Part shown: piece after piece, positions 16,599 through 26,079 of the stretch | Layout of the letters: each line of letters begins with the position of its first letter | Position numbering within the stretch: position 1 is the first letter of the stretch | Source of the DNA: Lachnospiraceae bacterium | GTDB lineage: Bacteria; Bacillota; Clostridia; Lachnospirales; Lachnospiraceae | NCBI GenBank assembly: GCA_902363555.1 | Contig: CABJAM010000007.1 | Span: forward strand, 62,001-126,000 | Direction: 5' to 3' | Length of the DNA: 64,000 nt | The notes under the pieces: model-generated | Told to the model about the DNA's origin: nothing | What the model saw: only the letters and a program-made list of their open reading frames with translations | Database searches by the model: none | Made by a program: the position numbers and the translations under genes

Positions 16599-18404
16599 TC
16601 ATCTACCGGACGCATCTTTCGTAAGATGGTAACCCACCACGTCCTCGACCGTTTTAATAACGGGTACATCCTTTCCTTTGGAGATCACTGCAATCTCCTT
16701 TTTTTCTTCGGGCAGACTCATACCAATGATCAGATCCCCCACCGTCAACTGATATTCTTTGGAATTATTTTCAAACATCTGTCTCAGATAAATACCGATG
16801 GAACCGTTCACATCCTCGTCCAGGCCCACGATATCCTTCGCCGAGTCATCGGCCATACACACGAGCACAGTGCGGGTGAACTCCTGATGATTTTTAATAT
16901 AATCGAGAACCTCGGCCATGGCGTTGGAATCTCCGATCATATCCCGGCCAAACACGATCATCTGGAGCTGGCCGAAATCCAGCCGCTTATTGGCCTGTTT
17001 TGCATAAGCTTCGGCCGCCGCGTCCATATCCCTGCCTTCCAATGTGGATACCGGATAGTGAATGTTGTCGCCATCGCCGGTGAGCGCTTTCAGGTCCGGA
17101 AAGCCGTAGCTGATCTCAAGACCATCGTCGGTTTTGTCAATACCAAGGCACATTACATAATTCCGGTCCTCGATCTGCACCGCACGGCTGCAGCCGCCGA
17201 GAAGTCCGCAAACGAGCACAAACGGTACAAGCAGACCTAACGTCTTGGCCGCGCGGCCGGCCGCTTTTTTGCCGCGGCTCTGGTCGCCTGCTTTTGCCCC
17301 ACCCCGTATCCAGTGTACGAAACGCAGAAATAACGGCAGCAAAATACTTAAAGGCATGTAGACAAAGATCATAAATGTGATATACAGAGCCGTCGCGTTT
17401 TGAAGATGGATGCCGAGAAAACAGGCAAATACAAAAGCCGCCGGAAATACGATCATCCACGCCTTCCGATATCGTGGAAAAACCGCTTTCAGGCTTTCCG
17501 AACCATAGTTCATGCAGCCGCTGATGAGTATAAATATCCCGGCCATCCAAAATGCCAGCATTAAGCCGTCCTGCCTGGATAAAAAGCCCCCGGGGAACCG
17601 GACGATCTGCATAAGAATCACCGCAGGCCAGTTCTCCCCGTTCATCCCTTCAATTGAAAACACACCGATACAGGTGATCAGGATGAGGATGCACAGCAAT
17701 GTGGGCCACAAAATACTCATAAGCACACCCCGACGCGCTTTTTGCGTCCGCCGCACATTGGGCCGCAAAAACAGCAGCCATTCGATAGTGGAAAAAAGCG
17801 AAAAGGTGACCACAGCCGCCCATAAAAAACCAGGCCATCCCCCGCCGCCGGCTGCCATATTTCCGCCATCTAAAAGCTCTATGGGCCAGAGCCGGTCCAA
17901 CTGGATCTGGGGCAAAGCCAGCACGATTATAAGAACTACGGGGATGATGATAAAATAAACAAGCATCTCCCCCAGACGCGCCCGGGTTTCCACACCCTTT
18001 GATGTACAGTAGGCACAGACAGCAAGCAGGGCCACGCCCAGAATAACTCTGGGAATGTCGGTGAGAAATGTATGATTGACGATCTGGGAAAAAACACCCA
18101 GCAGCAGCGCCGCGCTTATAAAATATTTCAGCGCGTAGATGGACAAATACACCTTCCCGCCCCATTTCCCCAGCGTCTGTGTACAAAATTGTGTATAGTT
18201 GTCCTTGCAGCAGCGGCCGGTATTCAATAAAAACAGGGCAAATATCCCGGCAGCCACAGCTCCCAGGGCAATGGAAAAAATCCCGGCCCTGCCGGTCAGC
18301 CGCCCCACTGCCGCCGGCAGGATCAGACTTGTTCCTGCAAACAGATCCAGCACGAGAAGCCGCCGCATCTGACGCACGGATACGATATGATTTTTGGCAA
18401 ACAT
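16599..18404 (-). CDS. Spore germination GerAB permease fused to a truncated GerAC
   Basis: Germinant receptor subunits B and C in one 601-residue chain. Residues 1 to about 365 are an APC-type permease (GerAB), with around ten membrane segments. Residues about 388-601 begin with a hydrophobic stretch and lipobox-like LLGGCSR (Cys405), then the GerAC N-domain opening NYVMCLGIDKTDDGLEISY. The second GerAC domain, present in ordinary GerAC of 370-400 residues, is absent: the frame ends at 16599, and the DNA beyond does not continue it in another frame. It follows gerAA by 3 bp. If Cys405 were lipidated the chain would have to be cut, or the segment simply acts as an extra membrane helix. Confidence 0.85.
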   Translation of the reverse strand: MFAKNHIVSVRQMRRLLVLDLFAGTSLILPAAVGRLTGRAGIFSIALGAVAAGIFALFLLNTGRCCKDNYTQFCTQTLGKWGGKVYLSIYALKYFISAALLLGVFSQIVNHTFLTDIPRVILGVALLAVCAYCTSKGVETRARLGEMLVYFIIIPVVLIIVLALPQIQLDRLWPIELLDGGNMAAGGGGWPGFLWAAVVTFSLFSTIEWLLFLRPNVRRTQKARRGVLMSILWPTLLCILILITCIGVFSIEGMNGENWPAVILMQIVRFPGGFLSRQDGLMLAFWMAGIFILISGCMNYGSESLKAVFPRYRKAWMIVFPAAFVFACFLGIHLQNATALYITFMIFVYMPLSILLPLFLRFVHWIRGGAKAGDQSRGKKAAGRAAKTLGLLVPFVLVCGLLGGCSRAVQIEDRNYVMCLGIDKTDDGLEISYGFPDLKALTGDGDNIHYPVSTLEGRDMDAAAEAYAKQANKRLDFGQLQMIVFGRDMIGDSNAMAEVLDYIKNHQEFTRTVLVCMADDSAKDIVGLDEDVNGSIGIYLRQMFENNSKEYQLTVGDLIIGMSLPEEKKEIAVISKGKDVPVIKTVEDVVGYHLTKDASGR

Positions 18405-18407
18405 CGT

Positions 18408-19937
18408 TTATCCTTCCTTTTCTTTATTTGAATTACCGGATTTATCCGCAGGCATGACAAGACGCCTCCGGGCGCCGGGCCGTGTAAATACCGGACGTTT
18501 TTTCATACTCCGAAGTGGGCGGCGCAAAAACCCGTCCTTTCGGTCACTGCCGCCATTGACCTCCGCGGAAGTAAACGGCATCATATAAGGTACGCCGAAG
18601 CTTTCCAGTGATGCCAGGTGGATGAGCAGTGTCAAAACGCCCAGAACGAATCCGAAAATCCCCAGAAACATACTTAAAAATATAAGATAAAATTTCACAA
18701 GCCGAAAGGCCGTGGCAAAGCCCTCCGTGGGAATGGTAAATGCGGAAAGTGCGGTCAGTGCCACAACGATCACCACAATCGGGCTAACGATATTGGCCTC
18801 CACCGCCGCCTGACCGATGATCAGGCCGCCCACGATACCGAGCGTTCCGCCCATGGGGCCGGGGAGCCTTATTCCAGCCTCCCGCAGCAGTTCAAACGCC
18901 AGCTCCATCAGCAGCACCTCCACCGCCAGCGGAAACGGCACGCCCTGGCGGGAAGCCGCAAAGGACAAGGCCAGGCTTGTGGGAAACACCTCCGGATGAA
19001 AGGAGGCGATGGCAATGTAGAGCCCAGGCAGGGAAAATGCCAGGATGGACGCGATATACCGCAGTATCCGGGTAAAGCAGGCGATATCCCAGCGATTATA
19101 ATAGTCGTCGGCCGCCTGGTAAAAGCAGCCTGCCACGGCCGGGAGTATGAGCACTTCCGGCGAATTATCGGCTACGACCACGATCCGGCCCTCTAAAAGT
19201 GCCGATGACGCCTTGTCCGGCCGCTCCGTAGACTGAAATTGCGGAAATGGCGAATACCATTCCTTTTCTAAAAGCTGCTCAAGGCTCCCGCTGTCGAATA
19301 TCCCATCGATTTCAAAGCTATCCAGACGCCGCTGCAGTTCATCAAGGATGTCCGTCTGCACAAGATCATCCATATACATAATGGATATATCCGTTTTTGT
19401 CCGCACGCCTTTGACACACTGGACAGATTTAAGCCTTGTATCCCGTATCCGGCGGCGTATGAGCACCGTATTGACGCGCATCGACTCTGTAAAGCTGTCC
19501 TTTGGCCCGTGAATGGCCACCTCCGACTCCGCCGACTGGACGCCCCGGTTGGGATAGCCCTTGCTGTCCAGCACAAGTACCTGCGTGGCGCCGTCCACAA
19601 AAATCAGCGTATCTCCGGACATCATGCTTTTCAGTGCGGAAAAGTAATCGTCATCCGCCTTTACATCTGCGGTGGTCATCCCGTAATCCCGGATAAATTC
19701 CAGAGGCTTTTCCTTTGGCACATCCCCAAGGGAGTACATCAGCATTTTTAAAATATCCGTTTCGACCAGTTCGCGGTTGATCATCGAATCCATATAAACC
19801 ATATAAATGGGATAATGGTTTTTGCCGATAAACAGCTCCTTCATAACCACATCCGCACAGTCTTTAAAATCCGCCTCCACACGCGCTTTAATCGCAGAAA
19901 GCTGCGGCGCGATCCGGCTGCCTTTACTCTCATCCAT
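18408..19937 (-). CDS. Spore germination receptor subunit A
   Basis: GerA/GerAA family protein of 509 residues, part of the inner spore membrane germinant receptor. The soluble N-terminal half (to about residue 270) ends in VRTKTDISIMYMDDL and LVVVADNSPEVLILPA-type stretches, followed by five or six membrane segments containing LPGLYIAIASFHPEVFPTSL and the PLAVEVLLMELAFELLREAG region typical of GerA. The ATG at 19937 has only a weak ribosome site (GTGAG). It is followed immediately by the GerAB-GerAC fusion, so the receptor is encoded by two genes instead of three. Confidence 0.93.
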   Translation of the reverse strand: MDESKGSRIAPQLSAIKARVEADFKDCADVVMKELFIGKNHYPIYMVYMDSMINRELVETDILKMLMYSLGDVPKEKPLEFIRDYGMTTADVKADDDYFSALKSMMSGDTLIFVDGATQVLVLDSKGYPNRGVQSAESEVAIHGPKDSFTESMRVNTVLIRRRIRDTRLKSVQCVKGVRTKTDISIMYMDDLVQTDILDELQRRLDSFEIDGIFDSGSLEQLLEKEWYSPFPQFQSTERPDKASSALLEGRIVVVADNSPEVLILPAVAGCFYQAADDYYNRWDIACFTRILRYIASILAFSLPGLYIAIASFHPEVFPTSLALSFAASRQGVPFPLAVEVLLMELAFELLREAGIRLPGPMGGTLGIVGGLIIGQAAVEANIVSPIVVIVVALTALSAFTIPTEGFATAFRLVKFYLIFLSMFLGIFGFVLGVLTLLIHLASLESFGVPYMMPFTSAEVNGGSDRKDGFLRRPLRSMKKRPVFTRPGARRRLVMPADKSGNSNKEKEG

Positions 19938-19972
19938 AATCTCACATCCCGTTCTCTAATATCGTTGCCGCG

Positions 19973-20138
19973 CACCCGGTTTGGCGCTGCTCCACCGGGT
20001 CGCGGCAGTCGCCAGGCTGGTGAGCCAGCTCCCGAGTCTGGCTCGTTGCTTCTCTCACCCGGTTCCGCTTCGCTCCACCGGGTCGCGGCAGTCGCCAAAC
20101 TGGTGAGCCAGCTCCCCAGCTTGGCTCGTTGCTTCGCG
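19973..20138. repeat. Two tandem 83-bp GC-rich repeats
   Basis: Units 19973-20055 and 20056-20138 share ACCCGGTT, CCACCGGGTCGCGGCAGTCG, TGGTGAGCCAGCTCCC and GGCTCGTTGCTT. A diverged pair occurs at 31063-31204. Both pairs lie directly downstream of a minus-strand terminator. Open frames across them (for example the minus-strand 19841-20143) reflect the repeat, not a gene. Confidence 0.8.
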
Positions 20139-20142
20139 CACA

Positions 20143-20173
20143 AAAGGCTGTCACTTTTTAGGTGACAGCCTTT
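20143..20173 (-). terminator. Intrinsic terminator of the GntR gene
   Basis: AAAGGCTGTCAC (20143-20154) and GTGACAGCCTTT (20162-20173) form a perfect 12-bp stem with a 7-nt loop, followed on the minus strand by TTTT. It lies 48 bp after the regulator stop codon. Confidence 0.85.
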
Positions 20174-20220
20174 AATAGTTACAGCATATGCATTATTTTT
20201 ATAAAATATGCGCGGCCGGT

Positions 20221-20895
20221 TTATTTCTGCGCCGCTGCGATCAAACGGATGACGGATATTTCCTGATTATAAATATGCTCCTTGATGATCGCCACTGCGC
20301 TCGTTGTATCCTTGCGCCAGATGGCGTCCACCAACTGCTGATGCTCCTGAAGCAGCCGCGCATGGCTGGAAAAGTCCTTCAAATATTCCAGACGGTAGCG
20401 GTACATCTGCTCCCTCAGGTTATTTAAAATCTGCACAAGACGGGCATTTTGCGTGGATGCAAAGATGACATCGTGGAAATCCACGTCCCTTCCGGCGATC
20501 TCCGTCACATCCTTGCCGCCCAGCGCCCGCTCGAATGCTTTCAGCGCTTTTTTAAGATTTTCAAACTGGGCTTCGTCCATGCGCTCGCAGGCCAGCTCCG
20601 TGGCCAGCACCTCCAGCGATGTTCGCACCTCCAGCACATCCTTTAAATCCTTTTCCGTAATACTGGCGACCTGAGCTCCCCGGCGGGGAATCATCACCAC
20701 AAGGCCCTCCAGCTCCAGCTTCCGTATAGCCTCGCGTATGGGGGTGCGGCTCACGCCCAGACGGTTCGCCAGGGCGATCTCCATAAGCCGCTCTCCCGGC
20801 TCCAGATCACCTCTTAAAATCGCTTCCCTCAATGTATTAAAAACCACATCTCTCAATGGCAGATATTCATTTACACTCATTGTAAATTCTTTCAT
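20221..20895 (-). CDS. GntR family transcriptional regulator (FCD/FadR subfamily)
   Basis: DNA-binding regulator of 224 residues. The winged helix lies at about residues 12-75 (LREAILRGDLEPGERLME, ANRLGVSRTPIREAIRKLE). The C-terminal all-helical FCD domain has the expected metal and ligand residues in DVDFHDVIFAST and the late EHQQLVDAI and HIYNQE. FCD regulators usually respond to organic acids or sugar acids. The ATG at 20895 has GGAGGT 9 nt upstream. It is downstream of ispE and ends at a strong terminator, with no obvious dedicated target gene nearby. Confidence 0.92.
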   Translation of the reverse strand: MKEFTMSVNEYLPLRDVVFNTLREAILRGDLEPGERLMEIALANRLGVSRTPIREAIRKLELEGLVVMIPRRGAQVASITEKDLKDVLEVRTSLEVLATELACERMDEAQFENLKKALKAFERALGGKDVTEIAGRDVDFHDVIFASTQNARLVQILNNLREQMYRYRLEYLKDFSSHARLLQEHQQLVDAIWRKDTTSAVAIIKEHIYNQEISVIRLIAAAQK

Positions 20896-20910
20896 TTGTA
20901 TATTACCTCC

Positions 20911-20938
20911 GAAACAGTTCAGGGTATCTAAACTGTTA
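20911..20938. repeat. 29-bp palindrome family member
   Basis: AACAGTTCAG and CTAAACTGTT form the arms, between ispE and the GntR gene. A further worn motif (GCAGTTCACGTTCTGTGACTG) follows at about 20948. Confidence 0.65.
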
Positions 20939-20971
20939 GATTACCGCAGCAGTTCACGTTCTGTGACTGTT

Positions 20972-21841
20972 TTACCTCCGGTTAAACGGTCTTACCAGAA
21001 ATACCTGACGGGCCGACGTGCTCTCCTTTATGGCCTCACAGGCCTCCTTTGCTTTATCCTCGTCATCATAGATTCCAAACACAGTTGGGCCGCTTCCGCT
21101 CATCAGGGCATTGACCGCGCCGTGCTCCTTCATAAATGTTTTTATCGTCTCGATTTCCGGGTGATGGACAATGGTCACTGTCTCAAGGACATTTTCCAGC
21201 CTGCTGCACATACCATATAAATCACCGTCCTTTATGGCCGCCACGATCCCATCGATATCCGGATGCCGCCCAATATTTTCCAAATGAAGATTTTCGTAGA
21301 CAAATTTGGTGGACACGCTCACCGGCGGCCGGGCGATCAGTATGTGGCAGTCCGGCATCCCCGGCAGCGGCGTGAGCACCTCACCGATCCCTTCCGAGAG
21401 CGCTGTGCCGCGCATAAGACAGTAGGGAACGTCGGCCCCCAGCTTCACCCCCAGCTCCATGAGCTGATCGCGCGTCAGCTTCAAATCAAAAAGCCGGTTC
21501 ATGCCGTAGAGCACCGCCGCACCGTCCGTACTGCCGCCGGCCATCCCCGCCGCCACCGGAATATGCTTCTCCAGATCAATGGCAACGCCCTTCTGGATCG
21601 GGTACCGCTCCATCAGCATGGCCGCCGCCTTATATACGATATTATTCTCATTCACCGGCAAAAATGAAAGGTTGCTGGTCACCCGGATACCCGGTGTGTC
21701 CTCCGCAGTGATACGTACCTTGTCGTAAAGATTTACCGTCTGCATAACCATCTTCACTTCGTGATAACCGTCCGGCCTGCGGCGCACAACATCCAGGCCC
21801 AGATTGATCTTGCCCATTGCCTTTAACTGTATACTGTTCAT
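20972..21841 (-). CDS. ispE: 4-diphosphocytidyl-2-C-methyl-D-erythritol kinase
   Basis: GHMP kinase of the MEP isoprenoid pathway, which phosphorylates the 2-hydroxyl of CDP-ME. The ATP-binding glycine loop is PVAAGMAGGSTDGAAVLYGM, the N-terminus has GKINLGLDVVRRRPDGYHEV, and the C-terminal motif is ALMSGSGPTVFGIYDD. Length of 289 residues fits IspE. It is followed by the GntR gene after a 29-bp palindrome. Confidence 0.95.
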   Translation of the reverse strand: MNSIQLKAMGKINLGLDVVRRRPDGYHEVKMVMQTVNLYDKVRITAEDTPGIRVTSNLSFLPVNENNIVYKAAAMLMERYPIQKGVAIDLEKHIPVAAGMAGGSTDGAAVLYGMNRLFDLKLTRDQLMELGVKLGADVPYCLMRGTALSEGIGEVLTPLPGMPDCHILIARPPVSVSTKFVYENLHLENIGRHPDIDGIVAAIKDGDLYGMCSRLENVLETVTIVHHPEIETIKTFMKEHGAVNALMSGSGPTVFGIYDDEDKAKEACEAIKESTSARQVFLVRPFNRR

Positions 21842-22039
21842 ATCGCTTTCTCCTTTGTCGGTTCATCCGCACCGGGATTGCCCGGAGTTCAAAAATTGCT
21901 GCCATGTGTTAAGCAAAGCCTCATAACGCAGTGCCGGGCATTAACCGCCAAGCCCGTGAATCCCCGGCAGATTGTACGGATTACTGTTTCTTGTATACAT
22001 TATACGATACAGCACAAAAAGATGCAAGCCTTGTTATTT

Positions 22040-23602
22040 TCACGACGACATCCGCCGCATGATCACCAGCTTTTGTCTGGGCTGTATTACTTCCTGCTCC
22101 AGAACATTAGTTGACATAATTTCTTCAATCGTCGTGTTAAAGTTCTTTGCCAATGTCCACAGCTCATCCCCGGGCTTTACGATATAGCCGATAATATTGG
22201 GCATACTTTCCATACGCTTCATATCCAGCGCTTCTTCTTTAATATCCTCGATCACATCCACTTTCATACGCTTAAATACGATCGCGGAAAGGACGAGGAG
22301 CATTTTTACTTCGATTTCCTCACTGTTCATCATAGTTGAGCTCACCTGCTCCAGCACCGGGGCGATCTCAAAAGTACACGACGGGTCGATTCCCGGAATT
22401 TCAATCTGACAGGAAAATGGCACCATCCCCTTGATGGCATTTACCGGCACCTTATCATCGGCAGCCACATAAAGAATCTGCACATAGATAACACCCTCGA
22501 CTAAAATTCCCGAGTCGTTGATCTGTGTACGGTCGATCTTAATATGGCCGCCGGTCTGGCAGATCTGCAATATTTTTGACTGGTCGTTTTTAATTTTGAT
22601 TCGCTGATGAAGCTTGGCATTGGACTGATTTTTCATAAGGATATTGTCCAGCACTACCGGGCGGCAGGCAGGCACAAGCTGGCGGTTTAATGCATAAACA
22701 TCATTTAAAATCTCCACCTGCTCATCCTCATACACAGCCATTTCCAGCTCCAGGACCACTTCCACGCTCACATTTCTGGGTTCCATATCGGCGTCCTGGC
22801 GGACCTCGATCTCACTGTGGATGATCCGGGCGGTAATATGTCCGATCATTTCCTCCTTGGCTCCATGGCACTCCATATTTCCGGAAAATCCCACGGTCGT
22901 ATTGAAAAACTGAAGGGGATTTTTCTCCTCCTCACTGGAATACATAACAAAAATGCCCACCTCGCCCCGGAGGCTTATTTTATCGTCCAAAAGCTTGATA
23001 TCCAGATTATCCAGCATAGCGTCGTTCCATAGGATCTCCAAAATATTGGGCTTATTGGCCGGCACGGCGATCTCATCCTTGATGCGGAACGTATCTTTTT
23101 TATGGATATGTATCTGGCTCGTATCAATCCGGCGGCTGTTGGAGCATACATCGGCCGGCTCACTGACCTGCTGGGCCGCTTCCACCTCGCTGATACAACT
23201 GGCACTGAGCGTCAGGGAAATAATGGAACGGACACTCAATTTCCTGCTGTTGATCAGGCTCGTGCGCAGATCTTCCATATCCCAGGAAACTCTCACGTCA
23301 TCGCCCTCGGCCACATTATCCATATTTACGATTTCCTCAAAATCAATGCTCCCGTCCATGTGATGAATCGGCCGGGCGTCATAGCTGCTCACATAGAGCA
23401 CGGCAAATTCCAGCTTTCCGTGGACACTAACCTTGCCCTCCATCACACGGATGTCGGAAATTTTAATATCGCCGTTTTCTTCAATGATCTTGTCAATATC
23501 CGGGCGCACATCCGGAACATTGAAGTCGTCATCCAGGGTGATCTGTGTAAATGCACGTCCTTTAAACTGATTGGTCCGGATGCGCTTTTTTAATATTTCC
23601 AT
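22040..23602 (-). CDS. sipL: SipL-like spore morphogenetic protein (SPOCS domains and LysM)
   Basis: A 520-residue protein with repeated SPOCS (DUF3794) domains over about residues 20-440, for example PDVRPDIDKIIEENGDIKI near residue 30, and a C-terminal LysM at about 468-517 (YIVKPGDELWTLAKNFNTT). This architecture and size match SipL, which links SpoIVA to the spore coat in Clostridioides difficile. Presumed to act at the mother-cell side of the forespore. The ATG at 23602 has GGAGGAT upstream. A mother-cell sigma factor would be expected to drive it. Confidence 0.85.
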   Translation of the reverse strand: MEILKKRIRTNQFKGRAFTQITLDDDFNVPDVRPDIDKIIEENGDIKISDIRVMEGKVSVHGKLEFAVLYVSSYDARPIHHMDGSIDFEEIVNMDNVAEGDDVRVSWDMEDLRTSLINSRKLSVRSIISLTLSASCISEVEAAQQVSEPADVCSNSRRIDTSQIHIHKKDTFRIKDEIAVPANKPNILEILWNDAMLDNLDIKLLDDKISLRGEVGIFVMYSSEEEKNPLQFFNTTVGFSGNMECHGAKEEMIGHITARIIHSEIEVRQDADMEPRNVSVEVVLELEMAVYEDEQVEILNDVYALNRQLVPACRPVVLDNILMKNQSNAKLHQRIKIKNDQSKILQICQTGGHIKIDRTQINDSGILVEGVIYVQILYVAADDKVPVNAIKGMVPFSCQIEIPGIDPSCTFEIAPVLEQVSSTMMNSEEIEVKMLLVLSAIVFKRMKVDVIEDIKEEALDMKRMESMPNIIGYIVKPGDELWTLAKNFNTTIEEIMSTNVLEQEVIQPRQKLVIMRRMSS

Positions 23603-23733
23603 AAAAATATCCTCCTTGCATTTCTATCTAAAAGATATTCCGCAAAAGAGGATATTATGCATTATTCTTTTAAGATGCTCTTCCTTTACTATTCACGGCC
23701 GTCCGTTGACAGTAATGTTTCCCGCATTTCGGA

Positions 23734-25308
23734 TTATCGGTTTAAATAGAGGCTGAAAAGCTCGGAAAAATCGTCTTTTTCACTCCAGAAATTCACGAAA
23801 TCCTCAGTGGAGACGGTTCCAAAAGCAAAGCGGTCCACAAACTCTTTAATCGCCGTGTCAAAGGCTTCCCCGCCCATCTGCTGTTCCATCTGATAAATCA
23901 GGCTGGCACCCTTATCATAGATTTCACCATAACCCATAGGGTCGTCCTTTGCCCAATCGTACAGAGACTGATTAAGATCCGTGGTATCGGGCGCATAGCT
24001 CATGCCCGCCTTTGCACTTAATCCGGATAACGCCGCATACCTGTCCATGAACCGGTCCACTAAACGATATGTACTCTCATGCACAGATGTGGGCGGATAT
24101 GCCTTTTCATAGAGGTATTCCGTATAGCGGCATAGGCCTTCATCTATCCATGGCTCAGTGATTTGATCATTTCCCACAATATTGTAAAACCATTGATGTG
24201 CTATCTCATGGCAAACTGCACTGTCAATCTGAAAGATATACGGAGCAGCTTCCTCGCTGTTGGACAGATCTACGCCGTAGTCAATCAAATGTTCCAGCGG
24301 CGGATCAGGCGACAGCATAACCAGTGTTGGATATTCCATACCGTTTACGCCGCCCGTAAGTCCGTTCATTACCAAGCTGAGCGTATTATATGGATATTTA
24401 CCAAATTTTTCACCACACAAGTCCAGTGATTTTTTGGCCGAATCCATTACATGCTCAGCGGTTTGTGAAATCCCATCGTTATAGTATACGACAATGCTTA
24501 CGCCATCATACGTCTCGCTGATCGTTTCATAAGAGGGGCTGGTACAAAATGCAAAATCACGTACATTTTCGGCATGATAAAGTCCGCTGCCCACTTCCAG
24601 TTCCTGGCCTGTTGCCGCCACGATATAGCCTTCCGGCACAATTATTTTCACGTCATAATCCCCTATGTCAGTAAAAAATGCATCACCGAGATCCACATAG
24701 GGCTGCTGCATCCAGCCGTCTGCTCCATACATGGCGGGGGTAACTATAAAGTTGCCAAGATTGAATACCTTATCCTGATAGCCAAAACGGTTCTGAATGT
24801 TAGGTATGCTCACATCATACTCCATTTGTATTTCCAGTTTTTCATCAATCTCTAGATTTGTCGGGAGCACAAGCTTATATACCGTCGATTGCACTTGCGT
24901 CATTTCGCATTTTTCACCGGCAACTAAAATATCTCCCATCTGAGTACCGCCGCCGTCATTTTTAAAAGCTTCAGGAATCAGATTGAAGTATATTTCTGAA
25001 AGTATTGTTCCTGTATTGTTATAATATATGAGATTTTGTGAAACTGTCAGCTTATGTTCGCTGTCATTAAGCGTGACGCAAAGTGAAAACACATTCACAG
25101 GCCGGGTATTGTCCGAAATTGCCACAGGCTCCGGGCCTGACTCAGACTCCATATCAGGCACAGGCTCCGTACTTGAAAAAGAAGTCTGTGCCTCGGTCGC
25201 GGGCAATGATATAACAGCCGGATCTGTTTCAGTCGATGTTCCCCCAGAGCATCCTGTCGTAAATAAAAATACAATAAAGGACATAATAATGAGTAGTTTT
25301 GGTTTCAT
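23734..25308 (-). CDS. M1 family metallopeptidase, lipoprotein
   Basis: Surface-anchored zinc aminopeptidase-type protein. A lipoprotein signal peptide ends in FTTGCSGG. The gluzincin site is HEIAHQWFYN with a downstream Glu in EPWIDEGLC, giving HExxH-x18-E, and GGVNGMEYP stands in for the family GxMEN substrate loop. I place the start at 25308 (MKPKLLIIMS) after AAAAAGGAG; an open extension of 23 residues to 25377 has no ribosome site. The product is about 524 residues, with a Ser/Thr/Glu-rich linker after the lipid anchor. It likely trims extracellular peptides. Confidence 0.9.
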   Translation of the reverse strand: MKPKLLIIMSFIVFLFTTGCSGGTSTETDPAVISLPATEAQTSFSSTEPVPDMESESGPEPVAISDNTRPVNVFSLCVTLNDSEHKLTVSQNLIYYNNTGTILSEIYFNLIPEAFKNDGGGTQMGDILVAGEKCEMTQVQSTVYKLVLPTNLEIDEKLEIQMEYDVSIPNIQNRFGYQDKVFNLGNFIVTPAMYGADGWMQQPYVDLGDAFFTDIGDYDVKIIVPEGYIVAATGQELEVGSGLYHAENVRDFAFCTSPSYETISETYDGVSIVVYYNDGISQTAEHVMDSAKKSLDLCGEKFGKYPYNTLSLVMNGLTGGVNGMEYPTLVMLSPDPPLEHLIDYGVDLSNSEEAAPYIFQIDSAVCHEIAHQWFYNIVGNDQITEPWIDEGLCRYTEYLYEKAYPPTSVHESTYRLVDRFMDRYAALSGLSAKAGMSYAPDTTDLNQSLYDWAKDDPMGYGEIYDKGASLIYQMEQQMGGEAFDTAIKEFVDRFAFGTVSTEDFVNFWSEKDDFSELFSLYLNR

Positions 25309-25456
25309 AATTAAAGTTCTCCTTTTTAATTTGCAGTTCAAATCCCTGCGTTTCAAAGGAGAGTATACAATGCCCATGTTTCATACGTGTTGCCAATATG
25401 TTTCCGTCTTGTTTCCGTTATAATTACAATCTTATTCCGAAAAGGTGTAATCGTTC

Positions 25457-25485
25457 GTAACAGTTCAGACAGGACGGACGGTTAT
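25457..25485. repeat. 29-bp intergenic palindrome
   Basis: GTAACAGTTCAG and CGGACGGTTAT, overlapping the stop codon of the PrcB-like gene by a few bases. Confidence 0.75.
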
Positions 25486-25898
25486 GGGAAAGTCACGGTT
25501 TTATCCATATTCTGAATTTTGATCACAATAAACGGATACGATGGCGCTTTAAGCTTCTCATCCTCCGATTCCGGGCCAAGCAGCGCCGTCTTGACACAGA
25601 TAGTGTTTTCCGTATCATACACTTCCTTGACCTGGATACTGTAACCGCCAGTCTCCTGCTTCCCGTACCCGACGACAATATATTTGTAATTTCCGTCGCT
25701 GTACGTCATCTGGAATGGATTTTCCTTTTTCTCGTCAATAAGCTTTACGATATCCGGCTGGATATTTTCATTGGAAACAACAGTGAAATCCAGATCGGAC
25801 AGCTTGGCCTCTTCCCCGCTGATCTTATCACAGCCATTGAGCAGAAAAAGGCAAAAAAGCAGCATGGGTAAAAGGGTACACAGCTTCTTTAATTTCAT
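25482..25898 (-). CDS. Small lipoprotein with PrcB C-terminal-like domain
   Basis: A 138-residue lipoprotein: signal peptide with lipobox LLNGCDK (Cys near residue 23). The rest has the strand pattern of the PrcB C-terminal family: YIVVGYGKQETGGYSIQVKE, then an acidic turn, then APSYPFIVIKIQNMD. In Treponema PrcB is part of a protease complex, but the domain is widespread in clostridial lipoproteins of unknown function. It lies upstream of the M1 peptidase in the same direction with a 170-bp gap, so a partnership is possible but unproven. Confidence 0.7.
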   Translation of the reverse strand: MKLKKLCTLLPMLLFCLFLLNGCDKISGEEAKLSDLDFTVVSNENIQPDIVKLIDEKKENPFQMTYSDGNYKYIVVGYGKQETGGYSIQVKEVYDTENTICVKTALLGPESEDEKLKAPSYPFIVIKIQNMDKTVTFP

Positions 25899-25975
25899 GG
25901 TTTGCGGCCTCCGGATGGGTTATTACTTGTTTAATTATAGCTATGTCCACAAAACCTGAAATATGCCTGCGATTC

Positions 25976-25999
25976 GTAACAATTCAGAAGGTCCGAAAG
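25976..25999. repeat. Partial copy of the 29-bp palindrome
   Basis: GTAACAATTCAGAAGGTCCGAA keeps the left arm and spacer; the right arm is lost. It lies between the PrcB-like gene and pgm. Confidence 0.4.
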
Positions 26000-26079
26000 C
26001 CAAACTGGCACCTGCCCGGCCAACGATCCAAGTCAGCTTCGGGCAAGTGCCAGCGACAAATCAGCGAAATCTCCGCGAA

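Noticed and set aside
19841..20143. Minus-strand open frame of 100 codons over the 83-bp repeats
   Set aside because: It overlaps the gerAA start and consists of repeat translation; the same peptide-like pattern (CAKxRxKLG) appears at 31 kb because the DNA repeat does.
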